A stretch of 52,931 nucleotides of DNA, taken from Betaproteobacteria bacterium. Its GTDB lineage: Bacteria; Pseudomonadota; Gammaproteobacteria; Burkholderiales; Ga0077523. The number at the start of each line of letters is the position of its first letter. Positions within the stretch are counted from its first letter, which is position 1. Under the pieces are notes generated by a model that was given only the letters and a program-made list of their open reading frames with translations, ran no database searches and was not told where the DNA came from. Both the position numbers and the translations under genes were made by a program. Positions 35,315-43,923 of the stretch are shown piece by piece. Location of the stretch: assembly GCA_016125475.1 (NCBI GenBank), contig WGLR01000005.1:75859-128789 (forward strand), written 5' to 3'.

Positions 35315-37285
35315 TCAGTCGTTCACGCAGATCCACGCGACGCCGTACGCCTTGAGCGAGAGCTTCCCGCCGCTCACTGCCCTGCGCTTCGCCTGGAACC
35401 GGAAGGGTTCGCGTGTCGCCGCGTCGAAGCTGGTCTCGTCGAGCACGCCCACGAAAGCACTCCTGCCGGCGAGGCCGTCGAGTTGCACGGTCTGCGTGGC
35501 CGCGGTCCTGTTCGCGAGCCAGAGCAGCGTCGCGCCCTTCACCTTGTAGGCGAAGCCGTCGACGGTCGTTCGGGCCGAGCTTTCGACGTTCACGATGCGC
35601 GCACCCGCCGCCCGGGCGAGCCCGCTCACGACGTGGTAGGCGGGATACACGGCGGTGCCGGCATCGTCGAGCCCGGGCTGGGCGAAATCCGTCTTCCGGT
35701 AGATGAATCCGAGCGGGCCGGCGGGCGCACCGACGCTGATCGTGTCGATGCCCGAGCGTGCGAACGTCGCGATGTAGCCTGTGAACCACGCCGCGCCGAA
35801 CAGGCCACGCATGCGCGGGTCCATGCGGGCGAGGCACACGCGCTCGTTGTCGGGGTTCGGCGTGAAGGTGGCGCCATGCGGATTGTCGCGACAGCCGATC
35901 GCGCTCGGTCCCACGCGATGCGGCGTCCTGCCGATGAACGACTTTGCCGTCGCGACCTGGTAGGGCAGTGCCTCGAGGGTTTCCATGACCGACCGGTCGT
36001 CCGCTGCGTGCACGATGGGGCAGGTCGTGTTCGTCACGAAGTCGAGCAGCTCCGCGGGCGGTCTCTTGCGGTTGAGTTCCGTGAAGAACGAGAACATGCC
36101 ACCGCCGAGCCTGACACCCGGGAAGGCTTCGCGGGCGGCCGCGTAGAGCGCTTCCAGCGGCGGCGCGGGCGGCCGCTCGCCGCCGGGCAGGACCGATTTC
36201 AGGTCACCCACGGGGCAGACGGCGACGGCATCCGGCCTGAGTCCGGCCTGGTCCACGAGGCGCGCCACCTCCCTGAGCTCGGCCGCGAAGCCTTCGAGGC
36301 TCTCCACGACGATCTCGAGAACGGCCTTCGCCCCGGTCTGCTCGCACAGGAAGCGCAGCCCGTAGAGTTCCCGGAGCCCGTGGCCGGCGCGGGGATCGTG
36401 ATGCCCCACGAGGAAGCCGGGGGACATCGCCCGCAACAGCGCGAGGCGGTCCACGGCGTGCGGAATCTCTTCGGGGGGCATGCCCAGACCGACGGGCGGC
36501 ACCGTGTTGCGCGACGTCGATCCCAGCGAGACGGTGACGCCGCCGGACGAGCGGCGTGCGGCGCCCTTCGGGATCGCGCCCGAGAGCGAGACCCGGATCG
36601 TCTGGCGTACCGTCTCGCCGGCCTTCAGCACATAGGGCCAGGGCAGGGCGAGGGGCCGCACGTAGGTCTTGAACGACGCGTCGGTCCAGTTGCGGTGATC
36701 CTCCATCTCCCACGTGTCGCCTTCCATGCGCACGGTCGCCTTCGCACCCGGCATGAACTCGTGCGTGAGCGCACGAATGTGGAGGAACGGCTGCACGGGA
36801 TTCACGAGCTTCGGGAACACCGATCGCTCGACCTTTCCGTCCACGTGCTCGACCTCGACGCGGTTTCCGACGACACCCTCGAGCGGGTGCAGGACCACGA
36901 ACCCGGTGCGCGCGGTCAGGAAGTCCGTCTTCGGGACCGCGACGCCTTCGAACACGAGGTTGCCGTCGGCGTCCCCGGTGATCGAGACGTCGAACGCGAT
37001 TTCCTGGCGGTCACGCCTGCAGACGGCGTGGTAGGACACCGCGAAGCCGTCCTTGCGCTGATCGATACGGAGCTTGCTGAGTGCGGGAACGTACGTGCCC
37101 CAGTTCTCGTCGCGCACGAGGAACGACACCGCGCGCAGCACTTCGACGCCATTGACTCTCAGGTAGCGGCACTGCCCGCCGTCGAACTCCACCTCCGACG
37201 GTCCGGCCCGCAGGATCCTGCCGGGCACATCGGGTTGGACGGTACCCACGAGCCTGATTTCCCGCGAGGCGTTTTGACCAGCCAT
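35315..37285 (-). CDS. D-apionate lactonase-like protein (three-domain, TIM-barrel type)
   Basis: A 656-residue cytoplasmic protein without a signal peptide. The N-terminal domain has RYLRVNGVEVLRAVSFLVRD (in part) and DENWGTYVPALSKL, a beta-rich region that I recall from the ApnL family of D-apionate lactonases. A middle domain (about 270-520) has GFLVGHHDPRAGHGLREL, KAVLEIVVESLEG, AVAVCPVGDLKS and GGGMFSFFTELNRKRP, consistent with a TIM barrel. The C-terminal part is a small beta-domain. The ATG at 37285 has AGGAGAG. It lies between the transporter ATPase and the dehydratase genes, which supports a sugar-lactone role. The family call is from memory, without a search. Confidence 0.65.
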   Translation of the reverse strand: MAGQNASREIRLVGTVQPDVPGRILRAGPSEVEFDGGQCRYLRVNGVEVLRAVSFLVRDENWGTYVPALSKLRIDQRKDGFAVSYHAVCRRDRQEIAFDVSITGDADGNLVFEGVAVPKTDFLTARTGFVVLHPLEGVVGNRVEVEHVDGKVERSVFPKLVNPVQPFLHIRALTHEFMPGAKATVRMEGDTWEMEDHRNWTDASFKTYVRPLALPWPYVLKAGETVRQTIRVSLSGAIPKGAARRSSGGVTVSLGSTSRNTVPPVGLGMPPEEIPHAVDRLALLRAMSPGFLVGHHDPRAGHGLRELYGLRFLCEQTGAKAVLEIVVESLEGFAAELREVARLVDQAGLRPDAVAVCPVGDLKSVLPGGERPPAPPLEALYAAAREAFPGVRLGGGMFSFFTELNRKRPPAELLDFVTNTTCPIVHAADDRSVMETLEALPYQVATAKSFIGRTPHRVGPSAIGCRDNPHGATFTPNPDNERVCLARMDPRMRGLFGAAWFTGYIATFARSGIDTISVGAPAGPLGFIYRKTDFAQPGLDDAGTAVYPAYHVVSGLARAAGARIVNVESSARTTVDGFAYKVKGATLLWLANRTAATQTVQLDGLAGRSAFVGVLDETSFDAATREPFRFQAKRRAVSGGKLSLKAYGVAWICVND

Positions 37286-37354
37286 GACTCATCTCTCCTG
37301 TGGAAACGGACCACCATGTACGGATTGCACGGATATGTCTCGCGGCGTCGCGGA

Positions 37355-38458
37355 TCAGGACGAGATGACCTTCTCCGTCGCCGCGTCGATCAGCACGGTG
37401 CGATTCATGTCGATCGACAATTCCAGTCGCTCGCCCGGCCGCGACACGTCGTGGGCCTGGAGTTCGGCGACGGCCGCCACGCCTCCCAGCTGAAACGTCG
37501 CGTACGAGCGTGATCCCGTGGGCTGCACGAGATCCACCACGGCCTGGACGGGCGCGAGGCCGGGACGCTGATCACGTCCGGCCGGACCGATGTGCTCGGG
37601 GCGCACGCCGAGCATCAGGGGCTTGCCCTGCCACGTGCCGAGGCCCACGGCGCGCTCGGCCGGCACCGGCAGGCTCGTGCCGTCTCCGAGCCGGACGCTG
37701 ATCGCCGCACCATTCGCAACGACGCCGGCCGGGATGAAGTTCATCGAAGGCGAACCGAGAAAGCCTGCCACGTACCGGGTGGCGGGACGCTCGTAGAGAT
37801 CGAGCGGTGCGCCTTGCTGCTCGATCACGCCCTCCCGCAGCAGCACGATCCTGTCCGCCATCGTCATGGCCTCGATCTGGTCGTGCGTGACGTAGATCAT
37901 CGTCTTGCCGAGTTCCTGGTGGAGGCGCTTGATCTCGCCACGCATCTCGTCGCGCAGCTGGGCGTCGAGGTTCGAGAGCGGCTCGTCGAAGAGGTACAGG
38001 CGCGCATTGCGCACGACGGCCCGTCCGATGGCCACGCGCTGCAGCTGGCCGCCCGAGAGCTGTCGCGGAAAGCGCTCCAGCAGGTGATCGATGCCGAGCA
38101 TCTTCGCGGCGGCGGCGACCTTCGGTCCGATCTCGGATTTAGGTGTCTTCCGTGCGCGCAGGCCGAACGCGATGTTGTCGAAGACCGTCATGTAGGGGTA
38201 GAGCGCATAGTTCTGGAACACCATCGCGATGTCGCGATCGCGCGGTGCGAGGTCGTTCACGCGCTGCCCCCCGATCTCGATGGCGCCCTTGTCGGCGACC
38301 TCCAGGCCCGCGATCGTGCGCAGCAGCGTGCTCTTGCCGCAGCCGGACTGACCGACGAGCACGGTGAACTCGCCCGCAGGGATGTCGAGGTCGATGCCTT
38401 TCACGACGTGCAAGGCGCCGTAGTACTTGTGGAGGCCTGATATCTTGAGATCGGACAT
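37355..38458 (-). CDS. ugpC: Sugar ABC transporter ATP-binding protein, UgpC/MalK type
   Basis: A 367-residue ATPase for a carbohydrate importer. Walker [11 protein letters not shown]-loop [12 protein letters not shown], signature [14 protein letters not shown], Walker [13 protein letters not shown] and switch THDQIEAM are all present. The C-terminal 120 residues form the TOBE/regulatory domain ([13 protein letters not shown]) seen in UgpC and MalK. The gene symbol denotes the subfamily, not glycerol-3-phosphate specificity. It follows the second permease by 106 bases and precedes the lactonase-like gene by 69 bases. Confidence 0.92.
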   Translation of the reverse strand: MSDLKISGLHKYYGALHVVKGIDLDIPAGEFTVLVGQSGCGKSTLLRTIAGLEVADKGAIEIGGQRVNDLAPRDRDIAMVFQNYALYPYMTVFDNIAFGLRARKTPKSEIGPKVAAAAKMLGIDHLLERFPRQLSGGQLQRVAIGRAVVRNARLYLFDEPLSNLDAQLRDEMRGEIKRLHQELGKTMIYVTHDQIEAMTMADRIVLLREGVIEQQGAPLDLYERPATRYVAGFLGSPSMNFIPAGVVANGAAISVRLGDGTSLPVPAERAVGLGTWQGKPLMLGVRPEHIGPAGRDQRPGLAPVQAVVDLVQPTGSRSYATFQLGGVAAVAELQAHDVSRPGERLELSIDMNRTVLIDAATEKVISS

Positions 38459-38564
38459 GAGGTTGACGATGCTGAGACGGCTCAGGAACCCGGCGACCCC
38501 GACGGGTCCGGGATGAAGGTCGAGGGCGCTGCCGCCCGAAACGGGGTACGGATGACGGACTGCA

Positions 38565-39395
38565 TCATCCCTTCACCGCCCCGAGAGAGATGCCGCGCAC
38601 GAGATAGCGCTGCATGAAGCCGACGATCACGAAGATGGGCAGCGTGCCCAGCACGGACATCGCCGAGATCTTCGACCAGAAGTTCGACTGTCCGCCGAAG
38701 TAGTGGGTCACCTGGACCGTGTAGGTCGTGACCTCGGTGCGCGTGAGCACGAGCGCGAAGATGAAGTCGTTCCACGCGAACACGAACGTGAAGATGGCCG
38801 TCGCGAAGAGTCCGGCGCGGCACATCGGGAAGACGACCTTCCAGATCACCGCCCAGCGCGAGCAGCCGTCGACGAGCGCGGACTCCTCGAGCGCGACCGG
38901 GATGTCGAGCACGTAACCCCGCATCATCCAGATCACGTAGGGCAGGTTGAACGCGGTGTAGAGCAGGATCATGCCCGCGTACGTGTCGACGAGCTTCAGC
39001 CAGACGTAGAGCAGGAAGACCGGAAACACGATCGCGATGGGCGGCACCATCCGTTGCGAGATGATCCAGTTCGCGAGGTGATCGCCACCGGTCCTGAAGC
39101 GGGCGAGGCTGTACGCGCATATCGTGCCGAAGAACATCGCGAGCACCGTGCTAACGCCCGACACCACGAGGCTGTTCCAGACCGTGTCGGCATCGCCGTC
39201 CCTGAAGAGCACGGCATAGCTGCCGAACTGCAGCGTGGACGGCCACCACACCGGTGGGTACGCGTAGATTTCGTCCGCTGTCTTGAACGAGATCATGAAC
39301 AGCCAGTAGATCGGGAACAGGAAGAACAGCGTGATCGCGATGGCGATGGCGTATCTGAGGCCCAGTTTCAGGGCGCTTCGTGTGCGGACGTTCAT
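38565..39395 (-). CDS. Carbohydrate ABC transporter permease, MalG/UgpE type
   Basis: A 276-residue inner-membrane permease with six predicted helices. The N-terminal [21 protein letters not shown] is the MalG-type signature, and the EAA loop reads [20 protein letters not shown] then P (conserved Gly present). The ATG at 39395 overlaps the stop of the first permease by four bases (ATGA), indicating translational coupling. It pairs with the upstream permease and UgpC-type ATPase as a CUT1-type importer, usually for di- or oligosaccharides and sugar derivatives. Confidence 0.92.
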   Translation of the reverse strand: MNVRTRSALKLGLRYAIAIAITLFFLFPIYWLFMISFKTADEIYAYPPVWWPSTLQFGSYAVLFRDGDADTVWNSLVVSGVSTVLAMFFGTICAYSLARFRTGGDHLANWIISQRMVPPIAIVFPVFLLYVWLKLVDTYAGMILLYTAFNLPYVIWMMRGYVLDIPVALEESALVDGCSRWAVIWKVVFPMCRAGLFATAIFTFVFAWNDFIFALVLTRTEVTTYTVQVTHYFGGQSNFWSKISAMSVLGTLPIFVIVGFMQRYLVRGISLGAVKG

Positions 39396-40276
39396 CGGGA
39401 GAGCGACACTCGTCTGAGGGCCGTCAGCACGAGCACCGAGAGCAGCACGATGATCAGCAGCGCGACGGCCGCGGTGTAACTGGTCTCGAACTGCTGGAAG
39501 CCCTTCACGTACGTGAAGATGGAAATGGTCTCCGTCATCGTCCCGGGGCCGCCCTTCGTGAGTGCCCAGACGATGTCGAAGAGCCGGAACAGATCGAGGC
39601 CGCGGATCAGGATGGCGACCGCCATGACGGGCCAGATCGCGGGGAGCACGATCCTGAAGAACGTGCGCCAGTAGCCCGCACCGTCGATCTGCGCGGCCTC
39701 GAGCTGGGACCTGTCGACCCTGGACAGCGCGGCGAGGAGCAGCAAGAACATGAAGGGCGTCCACTGCCAGATCTCGGCCACGAGAATGGCCACGTAGACG
39801 AGATCGGGCTTGACGGTCCAGAGGAGCGGCATCTCCTTGCCCGCGATCCAGCCGATGATCTCGTTCACCGGGCCGAAGCGGTTGTCGAACATGAGCGACC
39901 ACGTCGCGCCCGCCACGATCGGCGACACGACGACCGGGAGCACGAGCAGTGCGACGAAGACCTGCCTGCCCGGCAGGCGGTCGATGAAGAGCTGTGCCAT
40001 CGCGAGCCCCAGACCCAGTTCGATGGGCAGGGCCACGACGGTGAACACGATGGTGTGCAGGAGCGACTGCCACAGGCGCGCGTCACTGAACAGCAGCCGG
40101 TAGTTGAGCAGTCCGTGGAACGAGGTGTCCGTCTCCATCATCGTGATGCCCTGGAAGCTCACGACGAGGAGGTATACGAGCGGGAATACGCCGATCAGCA
40201 GCAGGATGACGATCGACGGCGCGACGAGCGAATAGCGGAATCCGCGATCTCCGGAACGCCCGGCCGTTGCAGCCAA
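39392..40276 (-). CDS. Carbohydrate ABC transporter permease, MalF/UgpA type
   Basis: A 294-residue permease. It has YSLVAPSIVILLLIGVFPLV as first helix, TMSFD-free periplasmic loop regions, LLNYRLLFSD, and the EAA loop LEAAQIDGAGYWRTFFRIVL. Five or six helices follow. A TTG at 40276 with a well-placed GAGGAGAG site is chosen as start. A GTG at 40309 would add 11 residues, but it lies inside a stable hairpin. It is the first gene after the binding-protein gene and is coupled to the second permease. Confidence 0.88.
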   Translation of the reverse strand: MAATAGRSGDRGFRYSLVAPSIVILLLIGVFPLVYLLVVSFQGITMMETDTSFHGLLNYRLLFSDARLWQSLLHTIVFTVVALPIELGLGLAMAQLFIDRLPGRQVFVALLVLPVVVSPIVAGATWSLMFDNRFGPVNEIIGWIAGKEMPLLWTVKPDLVYVAILVAEIWQWTPFMFLLLLAALSRVDRSQLEAAQIDGAGYWRTFFRIVLPAIWPVMAVAILIRGLDLFRLFDIVWALTKGGPGTMTETISIFTYVKGFQQFETSYTAAVALLIIVLLSVLVLTALRRVSLSR

Positions 40277-40296
40277 CAGAGTCTCTCCTCGGAACG

Positions 40297-40326
40297 CCCG
40301 GACGGACACCCGCGTGTCCGCCCGGG
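40297..40326 (-). other. Stable hairpin just upstream of the permease start
   Basis: CCCGGACGGACAC (40297-40309) pairs with GTGTCCGCCCGGG (40314-40326) around a four-base loop with one mismatch. It lies in the 186-base gap between the binding-protein stop and the permease ribosome site. In other transporter operons, hairpins here protect the binding-protein mRNA and lower permease expression; the same role is inferred. Confidence 0.7.
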
Positions 40327-40401
40327 ACTGACAGCATGTGATGGTTGGGTCGCAGCCGACCGGAGTGCACGGCTCACCGGCGCAGCGCTCGACATGCGCC
40401 C

Positions 40402-40423
40402 GCCGGGTGGCGCACCACCCGGC
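40402..40423 (-). other. Second hairpin in the binding-protein/permease gap
   Basis: A perfect nine-base-pair stem (GCCGGGTGG and CCACCCGGC) with a CGCA loop, about 40 bases after the solute-binding-protein stop on the minus strand. No T-run follows, so it is more likely an mRNA 3'-end stabiliser or partial terminator than a full terminator. Confidence 0.65.
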
Positions 40424-40462
40424 GTGTCCGGAAACGCCTCCCGGGCGACGTGCGGGACGGCG

Positions 40463-41944
40463 TCAGCGCTTCGGATAGGCGCCGCTCTTGGCCGCCCAGG
40501 CGTTGTAGATCGCCTTCTGCCGGTCGACGCCCACGCGCTGGGTGATGCTGTCCCACTGCTTGGCGACGTCGTCGAGGATGGCCTTGGGATCATCACCCGC
40601 CCACAGACGGCTGACGCCCTGACGCAGGGCTTCCTCGTACTTGTCCGTCTGGATCAGCGACAGGTCCAGCAGACCCGTTTCCGAGGCTTCCTTGAGCGTC
40701 GCGAGGTAGTTCTTCGCGTCCGGCCAGAGCTTCAGGTAGCCCGGGTTCGTGTAGTGCGAGTTCCGGAAGGGGTCGCGCAGTGCGTACGGCAGCTGCACGC
40801 GCTTGTTGGAGATCTCCTCGCTGTTCAGCCACTGGATCAGCAGGTAGGCGAGTTCCTTCTGCTTGCTGGAGGACGCCACCGACAGCGCGAAGCCGAGCGC
40901 GAGTTCCGGATGTCCGCCCGGGGGCAGCGCGTAACCGACCTTGCCCGCGATCTGCGATTTCGGCACCCAGTCGAGCGCCTTCTCGTTCGCGAGGTAGCCC
41001 GCCGCGAACCGGCCGTACGGCGGCCACGAGATCGTCATCGCGCTCTGGCCCTTCAGGAACACGGCCAGGTTCTCGACGAAGCCGAACTTCTCCACCCCCG
41101 GCGGCATGAAGCGGTTCTCGTGACGCATGCCCTCGAGCGCCTTGACGCCGATCTCGCTGTTGACGGTGGCCTTCATCGTGTTGCCGTCGAAGAAACGGCC
41201 ACCCTCGTTGCGGAAGCGCTCCTCAAACATGAACAGCGCATAGGGCGGGTCGCGGAAGAGCGAGGCGCCGTAGATGCCCTTGCTCTTGAGCTTCTCGGTC
41301 AGGAACGAGCCGATCTCGTCGAACTGCTGCCACGTCTTGGGCGGCGCGAGGTCGTACTTGTACTTCGCCTTGAACTCGCGCTTCAGCTTGGGATTCGCGA
41401 AGATGTCCTTGCGGTAGTACATGATGAACACGTCGCCGTCGTCCGGAAAGCCGTAGATCTTCCCGTTGACGGTCATCTGGTTGTCGCGATACGTCGGCGC
41501 GATGTTCTTCAGCTCGTCGCGGTAGCCGTACTTGTCGACATAGCTGTCGAGCTGCTCGAGCGCCCCGGCCTGCACGAGGTCGGGCATCCACGAGGGGACC
41601 ACGTTGAGCGCGTCGTACGCACCGGTCCCGGCGCGGTACTCCTGCATGATCTTGGTGAACATCTCGGCGGTCGGGACCTCGACGACCTTCACCTTGCACC
41701 CGGTGAGCTTCTCCCACAGGGGACCGGAGTAGTTGAGCGGATCGAGGGACTGCAGACCAGCCTCCCAGACGATGGAGATCGTCTTGCCGCCCGCACAGAG
41801 CGGCTTGGCCGCCTCGACTGCACGCTGGGCCGCGTTCTCGGCGGATGCGGTGCCCGAAAAAGCCAGCAGGCCGGTGGCGGCCGCGGGCACAAGGACGTTC
41901 CGGATCGCGGACGCGACCAGACGCCTCGGGGAAAAAGCGCTCAT
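40463..41944 (-). CDS. Sugar ABC transporter substrate-binding protein (family 1)
   Basis: A 493-residue periplasmic binding protein. The signal peptide ends FSGTASAENA. The mature part has SIVWEAGLQSLDPL, YDALNVVPSWMPDLVQAG, NGKIYGFPDDGDVFIMYYRK and SAMTISWPPYGRFA, which match family 1 carbohydrate-binding proteins; it is longer than usual (about 420). The ATG at 41944 has GGAGGAG. It is the first gene of the transporter-lactonase-dehydratase run and is divergent from the aldolase gene. The ligand is predicted to be a sugar acid or lactone only from the downstream enzymes. Confidence 0.9.
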   Translation of the reverse strand: MSAFSPRRLVASAIRNVLVPAAATGLLAFSGTASAENAAQRAVEAAKPLCAGGKTISIVWEAGLQSLDPLNYSGPLWEKLTGCKVKVVEVPTAEMFTKIMQEYRAGTGAYDALNVVPSWMPDLVQAGALEQLDSYVDKYGYRDELKNIAPTYRDNQMTVNGKIYGFPDDGDVFIMYYRKDIFANPKLKREFKAKYKYDLAPPKTWQQFDEIGSFLTEKLKSKGIYGASLFRDPPYALFMFEERFRNEGGRFFDGNTMKATVNSEIGVKALEGMRHENRFMPPGVEKFGFVENLAVFLKGQSAMTISWPPYGRFAAGYLANEKALDWVPKSQIAGKVGYALPPGGHPELALGFALSVASSSKQKELAYLLIQWLNSEEISNKRVQLPYALRDPFRNSHYTNPGYLKLWPDAKNYLATLKEASETGLLDLSLIQTDKYEEALRQGVSRLWAGDDPKAILDDVAKQWDSITQRVGVDRQKAIYNAWAAKSGAYPKR

Positions 41945-42278
41945 GTCTACTCCTCCAGTGATTTTGTATGAGCTTCTCGACGTGCATCGGCCCGACGTGC
42001 GTGACGCGGTGTTGCGTGACAGCGCCGAGCCGAACGGTACCGACGAAGCGGGATTATGGGAAAGCGGGTGCCCCTAGGCAAGAATTCAGTGGCACGGGCA
42101 CGAGGGGGCGGAAAGGATGCTGCGGCGCGGCACGCGGAATGCGGTCACGGGGGCAGCGGAAGATCGTGCGGAATCCCGTGCCGAGGCTGCGCTGCCGGTG
42201 CGCGTGCGATAGCATGGCACGCGTACTCGTGTCGCATGGACGCTGCGCCGCGATCCGTCACAGTCCGGAGGAAAGAAA
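41945..42278. promoter_or_regulatory. Divergent control region between binding-protein operon and aldolase-hydratase genes
   Basis: About 334 bases with no coding frame. GCGTGAC is repeated at 41999-42005 and 42014-42020, and CGACGTGC at 41978-41985 and 41993-42000; both pairs are 15 bases apart. A TAGCAT -10-like box lies at 42210-42215 on the plus strand, next to a near-palindrome. The region probably holds both promoters and operators for the sugar-acid regulon. Confidence 0.5.
42218..42231. promoter_or_regulatory. Near-palindromic 14-mer, candidate operator
   Basis: CACGCGTACTCGTG is symmetrical except at positions 5 and 10, and is flanked on both sides by GCATGG direct repeats. It lies immediately after a TAGCAT box and 48 bases before the aldolase start, where a LacI- or GntR-type repressor could bind. 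No second copy was found by eye. Confidence 0.35.
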
Positions 42279-43100
42279 GTGCGTAGCAATCCCGTGAAAG
42301 AGGCGCTCGCTCGTGGCGAAGCGAGCTTCGGCACGATGGCCTGGGAATTCTTCACGCCGTCGCTGCCGCAGGTCTGCGCGTCGGCGGGCGCCGAGTTCCT
42401 GCTGCTCGACATGGAGCACAGCGGCGTGAGTCTCGAGACCATCAAGACGCAGCTGGCACTGTGCCGTGGCCTGCCGATCGCGCCGTTCGTGCGTGTGCCG
42501 ACGACCGCGTACCAGTACCTCGCACGCGTGCTCGACGCGGGTGCGACGGGGGTGATGGTGCCCATGGTGGAAACGGTCGAGCAGGCCCGTGACATCGTGC
42601 GCTGGACTCACTACCCGCCGGCGGGCAGGCGCGGGGCCGCCTTCGGGGCCGCGCACGACGATTTCCTGGGCGGGGACGTGCGGGAGAAGATAGCGCAGGC
42701 TCACGACCGCACGTTCCTCATCTGCCAGATCGAGACCGAGGTCGGGTTGCGGAACGTCGAGGAGATCGCGGCCGTCGACGGCGTCGACTGCCTGTGGGTC
42801 GGGCATTTCGATCTCACCAGTTTTCTGGGCATTCCGGCGCAGTTCGATCATCCGGAATATCTCGACGCGATCGACCGGGTCGTCGCGGCCGCGAACGCGC
42901 ACGGCAAGGTCGCCGGCTTCATGGCCGCGGACGAGCGATGGGCGACCGAGTACTACGCAAAGGGCTTCCGGATCATTGCCTACGGTGTCGACACCCTGCT
43001 TCTGCAGACCGGCATCCGTGCGGGGATCGACGCGCTGCGCGCACAGGTTCGCGAAGGTGGTGGAGCGGGTGCGGCGGGCGCCGGGAGGACGGGACGATGA
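42279..43100 (+). CDS. HpcH/HpaI family class II aldolase
   Basis: A 273-residue TIM-barrel, metal-dependent aldolase of the HpaI/RhmA/GarL group, which cleave 2-keto-3-deoxy acids to pyruvate and an aldehyde. It has FLLLDMEHSGVSLETI (catalytic His), APFVRVPTTAYQYLARVLDA (Arg), MVPMVETVEQA and ICQIETEVGLRNVEEI (metal Glu), then VGHFDLTSFLG (metal Asp). The GTG start at 42279 has a GGAGGAAAG site. It overlaps the next gene by four bases (ATGA). With the dehydratase in the divergent operon it gives a dehydratase-aldolase pair. Confidence 0.88.
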   Translation: MRSNPVKEALARGEASFGTMAWEFFTPSLPQVCASAGAEFLLLDMEHSGVSLETIKTQLALCRGLPIAPFVRVPTTAYQYLARVLDAGATGVMVPMVETVEQARDIVRWTHYPPAGRRGAAFGAAHDDFLGGDVREKIAQAHDRTFLICQIETEVGLRNVEEIAAVDGVDCLWVGHFDLTSFLGIPAQFDHPEYLDAIDRVVAAANAHGKVAGFMAADERWATEYYAKGFRIIAYGVDTLLLQTGIRAGIDALRAQVREGGGAGAAGAGRTGR

Positions 43101-43909
43101 AGGCCGGCGACACGTCGAACGGACGCCTCCCGGGCGGCGCCGCCGAGACGCTCGCGTGCCACCGTCTCGCGCGTGAACCGCTGGATTCCCTGCCCGAAGC
43201 GGAGCGGCCGCGGGACGAACGCGAGGCGTACGCCGTCCAGGAACTCGTGCACGCCCGTCTCGAGCGGGCCGGCCTGGGGCCGGTCGCGGGTTACAAGATC
43301 GGCTGCACGACGCCCGTCATGCAGGCATTCCTGAAGATTCCGAACCCGTGTGGCGGTGCAGTCCTCGCCGGGACCGTGTACAGGTCGCCCGCAGTCATTC
43401 CGCACGACGCGTTCGTGCGCGTGGGCGTCGAGTGCGAGATCGTCGCGCGGCTGGGGCAGGACCTGCCCGCCCGTGCCGAGCCCTACTCGCAGGAGGAAGT
43501 CGAGGCCGCCGTCGCGACCGTGATGCCGGGGATGGAGATCGTGGACGCCCGCTACGTCGACTACACGCGGCTCGACACCCCCACGCTGATCGCCGACGAC
43601 TTCTTCGATGCCGGGTGCGTGCTCGGCGATGAACGGGATGCCCGCTCCGGGCCGGACCTGGCCGGGGTTGTCGGCGTGACGCGGATCAACGGCGAGGAGG
43701 TGGGACGCGGTCGTGGCGCGGACGTGATGGGGCATCCGTTCCGGGCGCTCGCGTGGCTGGCGAACTCGCGCTCCGCACGGGGGCTCGGCCTCGAGGCGGG
43801 GCGCTTCGTGTTCCTGGGCAGCGTCGTCGAGACGAAGTGGCTCGCGCGGGGCGACCTGGTCGAGATGGACCTCGCGGGGCTCGGGCGCGTCGAGGCCCGA
43901 TTCACCTGA
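43097..43909 (+). CDS. 2-keto-4-pentenoate hydratase-like protein (FAH superfamily)
   Basis: A 270-residue protein of the MhpD/DmpE/HpaH group. Conserved blocks are GPVAGYKIGCTTPVMQAFL, GVECEIVARLG (metal Glu), MPGMEIVDARYVDYTRLDTP, DVMGHPFRALAWLANSRSAR (in part), and GSVVETKWLARGDLVEMDLA. The family hydrates 2-keto-4-pentenoate or acts on related 2-keto acids with Mg2+. The ATG overlaps the aldolase stop by four bases, so the two are translationally coupled. In meta-cleavage pathways a hydratase and aldolase act in sequence; here the substrate is more likely sugar-derived, by context. Confidence 0.85.
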   Translation: MKAGDTSNGRLPGGAAETLACHRLAREPLDSLPEAERPRDEREAYAVQELVHARLERAGLGPVAGYKIGCTTPVMQAFLKIPNPCGGAVLAGTVYRSPAVIPHDAFVRVGVECEIVARLGQDLPARAEPYSQEEVEAAVATVMPGMEIVDARYVDYTRLDTPTLIADDFFDAGCVLGDERDARSGPDLAGVVGVTRINGEEVGRGRGADVMGHPFRALAWLANSRSARGLGLEAGRFVFLGSVVETKWLARGDLVEMDLAGLGRVEARFT

Positions 43910-43923
43910 GTCGCCCCGTCCGG

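Noticed and set aside
39380-41971. Plus-strand frame of 863 codons opposite the transporter genes
   Set aside because: Shadow of the permease and binding-protein genes; rich in Glu, Arg and His without domains.
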